Shown here: positions 22,541 through 34,633 of the stretch, piece by piece
Position numbering within the stretch: the first letter of the stretch is position 1
How the letters are laid out: every line of letters starts with the position of its first letter
Assembly (NCBI GenBank): GCA_034509755.1
Contig: CM067539.1
Location: 54,835,513-54,899,512, forward strand
Length of the DNA stretch: 64,000 nt
Direction: 5' to 3'
Source of the DNA: Anisodus tanguticus
Taxonomy: Eukaryota; Streptophyta; Magnoliopsida; Solanales; Solanaceae
Notes under the pieces: model-generated
Database searches by the model: none
Told to the model about the DNA's origin: nothing
The model's input: only the letters and a program-made list of their open reading frames with translations
Made by a program: the position numbers and the translations under genes

Positions 22541-23350
22541 TACATGAGTATGATTTACACAAAAGTTAATTTCATATAATATAAGTTTAGTATAGAATTT
22601 AGAATAAAGTCCATTTTGTCCCCTTAAAATTTTGGGAGTGGGAAATAATACTCCCTTCATATTTTGAATGCAACAATAAACCTACTTGATCTTAAATTAA
22701 TATAAATGAGTTAGACATCGTGGAAAAGGTTTAGATACTAAGACTGGGTTTTCTCAAAGAAGTTTTTCTATTTATATATATTATAGTATATATTAAATGG
22801 AGAGTAGTGGGCATGTGGATTGAACATAGTGGCAAGTTAAAAGAAGTCACATAATAATCTAATAATACTAATTAGTGGGTAAAGTAATAACAAAAATAAG
22901 AAACAAGAATATGAAATAAAGTAATTAATTAAATAACATTCTAAGATTATTGATAAATCTAAACAATGAAAGAATTTTGAAGAAAAGAATGTAAGTGTAA
23001 AAATAATACTATAAAATTTCAGGAGAGAACATTAATATTATTTTTGTTTGGTGTATTTATAATGAATTTTTTATTTTTATATGAGAGTTTTCAGCTTTGA
23101 TGTGTAATGTATATTATTGGAATTTTGGTGTAGTACACTGTGATATGAGCGAGAGATCTATTCAAGTGATTCAATGACGATTTGATTTGTTTTCTTTAAT
23201 TTTATAGAGAATTTGTTATTAGGCATATTGCATTGGAAAAAGATCGCAATTAGAAATTTTTAAATCAATATGATTTAAGTGCTCAAATAAAGCAGGTCAC
23301 AATTTGACAGGATTAATATTTTTTAAAATTATCCGCACATCGCCACGTGT
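22541..23350. other. AT-rich spacer, no gene seen
   Basis: Long A/T-rich stretches with only very short open frames on both strands. No repeat, RNA gene or protein motif is recognised. It separates CNX1 copy B material from the functional CNX1 3' end. Confidence 0.5.
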
Positions 23351-24068
23351 AATTGTACTAGTTTTCCATAAAGTAAAAAATTACAACAAGAGCAACATTA
23401 TACACTGAAGAGATTTAATATAGATAAACCATTTCTGGTCGTTAACGTGTGTCTGTACCTTTGAGGCTACTAATTTTCCTCCTTTTAGTGTATATTTTTG
23501 AAGTGGAAATTACACCTTGTCAAGTACATATATATAAGATACTTCAGCAACCTATGACAACATAACTCATTGGAAAATTCACATGAGACTAAGTTCAACC
23601 CATTTTGGTGGGAACTTAATGCCACCTTTCTTTCTTTCACTAAAGAAAGCACTGGTTTTCTTGACAATGAACAGCTCTTATTCCCACATGGGAAGGATCA
23701 AGGATCAAATCTCAAATCCAAATTCAATTGCAGTCAATGTTACAAAGATATCATTGGCCGGACCACAAGGGTCTATTGTACGCAACCTTTACCCTGCATT
23801 TCTGCAAGAGATTGTTTTCACGGCTCGAACCCGTGACCTCTTGGTCAAGAAATAGATCAAAGATATTCTCATAACATATCCAGAAAGCAAAAAATATCCA
23901 ACAAGGGCAACATTATAACTGGAGATTTAATATAGAAAAACCAGGTCTGTTAGTTAACATGTGCCTTCGAGGCTATTTAATTCCCTCCTGGTCAAGTATA
24001 TATACAAGATACTTAAGTAGCCTATGACAACATAATTCATTGGAAAATTCACATGAGACAGACACATT
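23350..24068 (-). repeat. CNX1 3' flank, internally duplicated, with SINE fragment
   Basis: The downstream flank of CNX1 is present twice in direct order. Both 23350-23590 and 23870-24062 contain a taatatagataaacc-like block, the ttgaggctatttaattccc-like block, tatatacaagatacttaa and cataattcattggaaaattc. Between them, 23757-23850 is a SINE fragment with cacaagggtctattgtacgc and acggctcgaacccgtgacct (B-box-like). Copies A and B have the flank once. Confidence 0.7.
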
Positions 24069-27000
24069 TTAGTGGGAACACGAACAACCATGCTCTTCTT
24101 GGACACCACTCGAAGCCAACTTGTAACTGCGTTCCCATGTATCTGTGGGAGCAGCCTGTGCATGAGGAATATGACGAGGATGTTTCTCTCTCTTATCACC
24201 CCTTACCTGCTTCAGTGCATGCTTAAGTGCAGGCAGCAAAGCTTCCATGCACTCTGCCACTGCATTTGGATTGCCTGGCATATTGATGATCTGAAAAACA
24301 TTGTGAGACATTACATAAGGTAAATTCTGAGGGGCTGAAATAACAAGGAGCACTAGTTAGAAGCTCAAGAATAGTAAAAGATTTCCAACAAAATGATGCA
24401 AACCCCAGAATAAAGCAGGAATTTTATGCACTTCCTAAGTTTCTTTGCATAGTATCACTTCTGTTTTGCGACATTTTAACCCTTTCAACTAATAATGCAG
24501 GTTGCATTTGGCTCTCCTGGTAAAGGAAGAAAAGAGTGGCGGTACTTCACAGATTGAACAGCTTCCCTATTACTAATAGAGAAGACGAGTTCCCCACAGA
24601 GTCTCGACTTGCCTACCTACAGTGACATGGCTATTCAGTAGATAGGTCTACTTAAGATTGTCACTGGTTCGACCAAGTTGGGGATTTAAGAAAATGACAA
24701 AAAAAGTGGGAGGAAGGAGAATGGGAAAGCAAAAGCATGAATACGGCATTGATTAATAGAAAGTAAACGACAATTATGCCTAAATTGCAAGCTGACTAGG
24801 TTCTGTTATCTAGAAAGAAAGCTTGGAAAATTTCCATCTTTTATGTCTCCCTATAGTTATTCATGGGATCACATATTAAGAAATCCACCAAAATCTGCAA
24901 GTCAACTCACTAATGTTGCTAATTAGCCTAATGCCTCTCTTCTCTTCTTGACACTTAGATGGTGTGCCTCACATCCTCAAGCCAGTCCCCTTCCTAACAG
25001 GTAGAGAACCATACCATTTAGCAGTTTAACCTAGCAAGCAACAACATTCCAGTATCAAGGGTAAAATAGAATTGGACAAAAGAGTGTATGATACCAGGAG
25101 ACCCATCTTAAAAGAAAAAACAGCAGTAATGGAGATTTTTCATTCAGTGATTTTAAAACTAACAAAACCATCTGATAATACTGCAACCATCAACAAACAA
25201 CATTTGCATTTGGTGAAGTCTAATATTATTCAACTGACACTTCCCATGAACAATTTCACTACTTTTTGGTAGGTTATATACTCAAGTATTCTGAAAAGGA
25301 AAATAATGTAAGATGAATACAAAAACAACTTGCATCTTGAGATGAGATTCACTATCAATTCAAAGTACTTTTCCCTGCATATGTACCTCATCCTTAACTA
25401 CCTTAAACTATCATAGATCACAGCCCAGCCAACCCCAACTACAAAAGAAAAAGAAAGAAAATGAAATAAGGAAAACTACTATCTACATCTCTCACTGGCT
25501 TCCAAATTTTCCACTAGTTGTAATTTTACATTGAAGATTTTCAGGATCCTCTTTCCCGCTTCTTTCAACTATGGAAGTGTAATCAGAAGTGTGACGCCTG
25601 TTCTAAAACTCACACAGAAAAATAGAGATCAGAGAGAAGATGCATAATTGATGGCAATACAACCACAGTTCTAAAACTTAACACTCAGTTCCACTTGCTA
25701 TTAGTTTTAAAACTCAACACTCAGATTCGACTTGCTAGGCAAAGGAGTTCAGTCAAGTGGAAGGCTAAGATTACAAAGACAGAACCTTTGCTAGTAGATA
25801 TCTTGTCCCTAGATGGAAGATCCTATCAATAACACAACTGATGAAACACATCCTTAGTTTTGAGTTAAATTTAAATTGGTAAGCGAATGAGTAGAGTAAA
25901 AATTGAAACCTGGTCAAGACTAAGCCTGTCCAGTGGGCCGGGTCGGACCGATCCCCCCGCCCCGATACCCACCCCGCCCCGATCCCCCAAAATTAAAAAA
26001 AATTGTCAGGGTCGGGGCCTGGGTTCGTACCGATCCCGACCCGCCCGTCCCATCCCCCTTTGCAAAAATAACCGTTGCAACAACGGACAAATTTCAATTT
26101 TGGCCGTTGTGCAACGGCTATAACAGCCATTTTTGCCCCCCTCCTACCCCCTTAATATTTAGTTTTAACCCCTAAGTTAATATATTTACACTTTAACCCT
26201 ATTTCTCAACTATAAATAACTCATTTTCCTCTTCATTTTTCTCACAAATCTTCCTACCATCTCTCTAATCTCTCGATTTATCACTCTACAATTCTACAAA
26301 TCTTCCTACTATTAAATAATAAATATTATATCAAAGTTGAAAAATTGGGAGTGAAGTTGGCAACTAGCTTGAGAATCATCCATCGAGCAAAGTTTCAATT
26401 TTTCAACCTCGATTACACGTCAACATTACGTCGGTGTTTGGTACCTTCGTTCCTTCTTTAAATTATTATTGTAACTTAATTTTAATTATCGCACTTAATT
26501 TCATTTACTTTAATTATTTATTTTTATAATTAAAATGAAAGGATTGAAACGTATGATTAGAGGTAAGGGTAATGATGCTTCTTCTAGTAAGGGTAACAAG
26601 GGTAAGGGTACTCTTCTAGTAGTCCTATTCCTAGTCCCGATGATTTGATTGATTTCAGTCATATTGATTGCTTTTTTTAATGATATCCCATTAGATGATG
26701 AAGTAGATGAACCAGATTTTAATTTAGACGATAATATAGATGACACACTCACTAGTGCACCTCAATCTCAGTCTCAGACTGAGTCTCACCTGCTGAAACT
26801 GAAATGCCTCCTATTCCCCCTAGTATAAATCGAGGCCCCACAAAACGAAAATTAAAATCAGATGCATGGTATTTTTTTTATAGGGACGAAGAGAATCAAC
26901 CAGCTAGATGTAAAATCTTTAAAAATGTTTATAAATTTAAAATCGGAAAAGGTCAAGGTGCGACGGGAGGTTTATTGAGACATGTACAAGGCGAGCACAC

Positions 27001-30000
27001 AGCTAGGTGGAATCAATACAAGGCTAAAAAATTGGGTGTGCCAATACAATCTGGGTCGGGACAAGGTTCACATAGTGTCCCCGACCTAGTACATGGTCAA
27101 ATTAACCTGACAACGAGGGGAATTTTTGGTCCTAAATATGATAAAAACAAAGATAGGAAAAATATGGCAAAATTAATTGCGGTGGAGGGTTTGCCTTTTT
27201 CATTCCTCTCCTGGTTTTATTCAGTACATTCGAGAAACATATAATCCTGCATTTAATGATTTTCCTAGATCAACTGTTAGAAGAGATGTTTTTAAATTTA
27301 CAAGTGAATATCAACAATATTTACGTTATGCACTGTATTATTTTAATGGCAAAGTGTCTCTCACTTCTGACATAGGCCGTAGTACTAACAGTAATGATTA
27401 TTTAACGGTAACATGTCATTGGATAGATCAAAATTGGTCTATGAAAAACGTATTTTAACATATAGGTATATTGACGATAAGCACACTGGTAGTTTTATTG
27501 CAGAAAATATTCATGAAATTTGTGATTACTATGGAATAATTAATAAAATTATGACTATTACATTAGATAATATTTCTTTTAATGATTATGTTATAAGACT
27601 TTTAAAACTTAGATTAACTCCATCTTTTCTGATCATTTTCATATAAGATGTGCGTGTCATATTTATAACTCATTTGTAAAGGATGGCCTAAAACTTTTTA
27701 AAAACATTCTTGATAAAATACAATTTTCTATAAACTTCATTTTTAAAGGTAAAAATATACAAAGACGCAAAGAGTATAAAAAAATATGTCATGATTGTAG
27801 ATTATCTTATAGAAAAATTTCAGAAGAAGTTTCGACTAGATGGAATTCTTTGTATGAGCAATTACTTGTTGCTTACGATTATAGACAACTTATTACTTTT
27901 ATTATTTAACGTCCATAATAAAAATTCAAAGGATATGTTTGTAGATAATGATTGGGAAATTTTTTTAGAACTTGATGAATTTTTAGAGCAATTTTACCAA
28001 GCTACTAAAGAATTTTCCGGTATTTATTATCCTACTATTTCAAATATGTTATTTTATATAGCACTAATATTTTTGTTACTTAATGAATATATGCAAAAAC
28101 CAACTTATAAGACATCTATTGAAAAAATGTTTAAAAAATTTAAAAAGTACTTTTTTTCCTATTCCCACTATTTATATTGTCGGTGCTGTATTAAATCCAT
28201 CTATTAAAGTAGACGGTTGTAAAACACGTGTAGAAACGATTTATGATTGTATAGAAGTACTTCCAATAGACTCAACTGAAGAACCAACTCACAAACCAAC
28301 TAAAGAAGAAGTTACGTCTAGCATACACACCGAATGCAAACAAGTATATATGTATTACCAACAACAAACTGCAAATAATCAATCGACTTCTGTACCATCT
28401 TCTACTACTTCACTGCAACCTTATAAAAAACGTGTGGTTTCTGTTGCTAGTATTCAAGGCCTTAGAAATAAAATGTGTAGTAGTTCAACTTCTTCACAAG
28501 TTAGCGAATTTGATGTTTATGTTTTGTAGGGTGTTGTATCGTACGAATTAACGAATTAATTGTCAATGATGAAGGACAAGAAGACTTGCTAAAATACTGG
28601 AGGCAGAATGAGAATACATTTCCGACACTAACAAAGATGGTTAGAGATGTGTTGAACATTCAAGCGTCATCAACAGCGTATTAAAGCGTTTTTTCTGCGG
28701 GAAGATTTCAAATAGGAGGGCACAGACATTCATTGGCGGGACACATTGGAGATTGCAGTTCTATTCAGAGAATCTGGATACATGCGGAGCGTAGAAGGTG
28801 CGGTCAACCGGAGACCAACGAAGAAGAAGACTACAACTACAACGAAATCTTGTCCGAGGGAGCAGGAAGCGAAGTTGAAGAATTTGACAAACAAATTCCA
28901 ATTCCAACAGAAGATCCTCAAAATATTGTGAGAAAATTCAAGAGTATGGTTGAATATGTAACTTTTTTAATTGCAATTTTACTATGTCATTTGCAACTTT
29001 TGAACAACACCACAAAGTTGCAATTTTGAAATTGTATTACAAAAAAATCATATTTCTATTAAATAATATAAAAGGCACAAAAACAGCCTTGGAATGTTTT
29101 TATTACACTATCTTGTTCAATTATTGAAGTGTTTGTATATATTATTTTTTAAAATTAAGTGGCAAAAAAAAAATCCCGAGTCCCGACCCGCCCCAACCCG
29201 ACCCCGTTCCGGCGGGATGTGGGACGGGACCTCCCACCGTCCCGCCTATCCCGGCCCGCCAGGCCCGCCGGAACCCGAGTCCCGACACTCCCCCGTCACG
29301 CCGGGACCCGCCCCGCCCGCCCCGTTGGACACCCTTAGTCAAGACCTATAAAAATAATTGAAACCTCTTCAAGTCAATGATTCTGCGCTTGCTCAAAATA
29401 GGTTTTAGGAGAACTATACACAGAAACTTCAGATAAACTTGCAGCAGAACTGCTCTAGCTCTAAGATGCCATAAGCTTCCTTATAAGTAAAACATAAAAT
29501 TAAAAAATTAGCCTTAAAATCAAGTTTTACATATTAACCCGAGTATCTATAGCACAATGTCCGTGTGAAAATGTATGTTTAGCTCAGTATGTCAACTCAG
29601 TGACAAGTGTTATTCAACTCAAAGTGCAAGCTTGTACAAATTTAATTAATCTATTCAGTCTAGCCAAGGTAATTCGGTCTCACTGTAATAGTCGTCTCAA
29701 GTTCTAAAACCACAAATGTCTTCCCTTTGTGTCACTAGAGGCACAATTTTAAGCCTGAGCTTATCAACAATATGAGGAAACTTTTGGTGATTGTGTTGGT
29801 GTGTTTTGTGGTGAAGGATAGTAAAAATACATTAGTTTGAACTTCTGGCCTTACCAATGTTGATCCTCTTATTCCAGCTGCTGCACGTGAGAGCATAGCA
29901 GAAGGCGTAACCTGTGTGAAGTAAGATGCATCATTGTTAGGCAAAGGCAAAATTTGATATCTGCCTTACGTAAACATGAAAAAATTTCAACCATCAGATA

Positions 30001-33000
30001 AGTGATTAAGAAGAGATATAAAGAAATCCTGCCGAAGATAAAATATCTGATGTTTTTTTATGAAAGGTATTTCATTAAAAGGCATCATGAAGATGAATAG
30101 CAAAAGTTAGCAAAATGAGATTGTCTGCTCTTAAACAAAAAAAGATAAAATATCTGATGTTATCAAAGGAAGTCACTTCATTAGGTGTTTAACAGTAAAA
30201 ATCTCTCGTTGTTAGGCCACCATAAAGGCAAAAAGAAAATTCACTTGGTTAACTTGAAATATCTAGTTCATTTTGATAGTTGATACTTCAGGAAAGATAC
30301 TGCTTGAGATACTTTCCTAGGTGAGCAGGGTGCAGTTTGGGACACGGCTCTTTTTGGGTCAGGACAAAGTCAGCGTTCGGACATTGCTCTTCTCTCCCTT
30401 CCATTTTATTTATAAACTTTTTTTGGATAACGGTGGTGTCGGAACCAAACTTACAGGCACCTCAACTATCCACCGGATAACTCTGCCTACCAAAGCTTAT
30501 GCAGATGGGAAAAGATCAACTAACTTTTTCGCCTCTGTTGGGATTTAAACTCTAACCTTCCATTGTCTCAATACCAATTTCATCGACCTCCAGGGAAAAC
30601 TCAAAAGTGCTCAACTTTCAAGATTACTCTACATACAATATTTGGTATTTAAGTTTTGTATATGTTAGGAAATAGATGTATCTGTTTTTTTTTTCACCTT
30701 TTCAATTGGAATGCACTGTGAATAATATGTAAGTAATGCTATCCGCATGAAATCCAATTTTCCAGGAGTGGCTAGCGAGGTTTATTTTTACATCTGGACA
30801 ATGTAGAATGTGATTCAATTGCCAATACAGACAAGGGTGTATATAATATCTGCCAAATTTTAGCACCTGTAATACATACACAGTCAAATAAAATGCCCAT
30901 GGAATAGCAGTGGTATGAGAACTTTGGTACCTTCAAACTTTCTCGCATCATAACATAGAGAAGACCAGGTGTTTCTTTCTGTATCAAACTTTTGGTAGCT
31001 TCAGGGGTAACATCCCTTGGGGTACAGCCAGTCCCACCTGATTCATCCAGCAAGAGTATGAGAGAAACAAATAATGAAAGGTTCTAGATGACAACTTTGT
31101 GTTTTGAAAGAACCATTTCAGCAGGGGGGGAAATAGGTAGACTTATTGCTACTCCAGCCATCGAATTGATACTAGTAAATGAAAACCAGCAAGTCATTCA
31201 CAAAATATTTTATGGCTCGACAACGAAACGGACCATGACCACAATAACTAACATACCAAGGGTAAGAATAAGATCCACTTTGTCAACGTCACACCACTTC
31301 TGCAACATGTCTTTGATCTTTTGCACATCATCTGGCACAACAGCTGTTGCAATTATACTTGTCCCTCCAAGCCTTTCTGACGATGAATTGACGACAGAAA
31401 CTGCCCTTGGACCGCTGCAAGATCATATAACATAAAGAAACTCATATCATTTAATAATCAAGGGGAGAATATTTTTAACGGGCTCTAACATATTATGGGA
31501 CCAAGAAAATATTTAGCGGCCATGTAAATTCTATCCAAGGTGAAAACAGTGTTAATGCAAAGAAAGGAAAGAGGGAAAACAAAAATCATTTGAAGTAATC
31601 AGCTATGATGAACTCAAAATAGAGTATCTAAGCATTTGACAAAATGTTCACTTGCAGATGAGACATTTTAACCGGAAAACTAAAGAAACATCAGCTGATC
31701 TAATCAATTGTATAATGGTAGTTCTCTTATCTCTGTGAAAACCAAGCAAAAAAATAGAAAGAATACAGAAGTAGAGCTAGAAGGAGAAAGAAAGTGCAGA
31801 TGACACGGCAGAGTTTCAACTTGTCACATATGACTACAAAAAGGAATCCTCCCATTTCTTTTATCAGTTAGGCATTTAGGATGGTAAATTTTGCCTCTTC
31901 TGGAAGCATTAAAGGGATTTGATCCTAATTAATGATACAGGAGCTATTCAAACACCAAGTAATAGGAAGTAGATTAATATATGTAGCTAAGAATCTGTGT
32001 ACTCACATGTTCCACTTAATACACGGAGTACTATCAGATTTGCCCTTTTCCTTTGGCATCACTAAAGTGACTTTTTTGGAATGACGAACCAAAAAGGTGT
32101 ATCCTGATGCAACCTCTCTGTTAATAGAAAAGGCGGGGGAAGGGAGATGTATCCTGATGCATCTCCTTCAATTTCAAGACTGAGAACTGATGTGGCAGTT
32201 GCACCGTCATGTCTTAGACAAGTAGTAAACTCAAGAAATAGTGTAGTGATTTATAGTGGCTATGGAGGCAAATGAAATAATAATTTCACTCTTATCATGG
32301 TTGCCAATGACTACAAAGTTTGAGCTACTTCCTCTTTTCTTGCTAATAGTTAGAGGTACCATCTTTCCTGAGTAACTTTCAGTTAAAAAAAAGGGCAGCC
32401 CGGTGCACTAAGCTCCCGCTATGCGCGGGGTCATGAGTAACTTTCCGTTAAACAAGGTTAAAATTTTAAATCCAAAAGCACTATAATCTAGGTGATGAAG
32501 CTTTTGTTTTTCCGCTTATTTTTCTTTGAGTATGGGGGAGGTGTGGGGCTGGCTCAGATTGAAGCTCATTATGAAGGTCGAAAAACACGTCACAAATCCC
32601 CTAGTTGATGGAGAAATGGGGAGTGTCACAAAGAAAGGAAATAGGGAAAACAAAAATCATTTAAAGTAATCAGCCTATAATGAACTCAAAATAGAATATC
32701 TAAGCATTTGACAAGATGTTCACTTGCAGATGAGACATTTTAACCAGAAAACTAAAGAATATCATCAGATCTAATCAATTGTACAATGGTGCTAGTTCTC
32801 TTATCTCTGAAAACCAATCAAAAATAGAAAGAATACAGAAGTAGAGCTAAAAGGAGAAAGAAAGTAAACATGCCCACTGCAGAGTTCAACAGTAAACATG
32901 CCCACTGCAGAGTTCAACAGTAAACATGCCCACTGCAGAGTTCAACAGTAAACATGCCCATTGCAGAGTTCAACTTGTCAAATATGACTACCACAAGGAA

Positions 33001-34602
33001 TCCTTCCACTTCTTTTATCATTTAGGCATAGAGGATGGTAAATTTTGCCTCTTCTGTAAGCATTAAAGTCATATGATCCTAATTAATGATGCAGGAGCCA
33101 TTCAAACACCAAGTAATAGGAAGTAGCTTAATATATGTAGCAAAGAGTCTGTGTACTCACATGTTCCACTTTTACATGGAGTAATATCAGATTTGCCACT
33201 TTTCCTTTTACATCACTAAAGTGACCCTTTTGGAATGACGAACCAAAAAGGAGTATCCTGATGTGACCTCTTTACAAAAAAAGGTGGGGGAAGGGAGGTG
33301 TATCCTGACGCATCTCTTTCAATTGCAAGAACTGAGTCAGTAGCACCGTCATGTCTCGGACAAGGAGGGGTAAACTCAAGAAACAGTGTAGTCATTTATA
33401 GTGGCCATGGAGGCAAATAAAATAATAGTTCCACTCTATCAATGGTTGCCAATGTCTACAAAGTTAGAGGTACTTCCTCTTTCTTGCAAATAGTTAGAGG
33501 TACCATCTAACTTTCAGTTAAACAAAGTTAAAATTTTAAATCCAAAAGCACTATTATCTTGGTGATGAAGCTTTTGCTTTTCCATTTTCATTATTGTGTG
33601 TGTGCGTGTGTGTTTGGGAGAGGGGGGGTGTGGCTCCGATTGAAGCTCATTATGAAGGTTGAAAAACATGTCACTCCTTGTAAGACGGCTAGCTGTGGAA
33701 TCCCCCGGTGGATGGAGAAATGAGGAGTGTCTCAAAGAACGGAAAGAGGGAAAACAAAAATTATTTAAACTAACCAGCCTATAATGAACTCAAAATAGAA
33801 TATCTAAGCATTTGACAAAATGTCTACTTGCAGATGAGACATTCTAACCGGAAAACAAAAGAACTATCAGCCGATCTAGTCAATTGAACAATGGTAGTTC
33901 TCTTATCTATGTGAAAACCAAGCAAAAAATAGAAAGAATACAGAAGTAGAGCTAGAAGGAGATTGAAAGTAAACATGACCACTGCAGTGTCAACTTGGCA
34001 AATAATGAATACCATCCTCCCCGTTCTTTTATCATTTAGGCATTTAGGATGGTAAATTTTGCCTCTTCTGGAAGTACTACGTGATACATGATCCATTCAA
34101 ACACCAAGTAATATGAAGTAGCTTAATATATGTAGCAAAGAGTCTGTGTACTCACATGTTCCATTCTTACACGGAGTAATATCAGATTTGCCACTTTTCC
34201 TTTTGCATCACTAAAGTGACCCTTTTGGAACGACGAACCAAAAAGGTGTATCCTGATGCGGCCTCTCTTTATAGAAAAGGTGGGGGAAGGGAGGTGTATC
34301 CCGATGCATCTCTTTCAATTCCAAGAACTGAGAACTGATGTGTCAGTTGCACAGTCATGTCTCGGACAAGGAGTGGTAAACTCAAGAATTAGTAGTCATT
34401 TATAGTGGCCATCGAGGCAAATGAAATAATAGTTCGACTCTTTCAAATGGTTGGCAATGACTACAAAGTTTGAGGTACTTCCTCTTTTCTTGCCAATAGT
34501 TAGAGGTAACATCTTTCCTGAGTAACTTTCAGTTAAACACGGTTAAAAATTTAATTACAAACGCACTATAATCTTGGTGATGAAGCTTTTCTTTTTCTGT
34601 GT

Positions 34603-34633
<31 letters not shown>

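Noticed and set aside
23757..23850. tRNA gene suggested by a B-box-like ggctcgaacccgtgacc
   Set aside because: The surrounding sequence is a SINE fragment and does not fold into a full cloverleaf; no A box in proper spacing was found.
29142..29351. Proline/glycine-rich open frames on both strands
   Set aside because: They fall in the GC-rich subterminal repeat of the hAT element, where composition alone keeps frames open.
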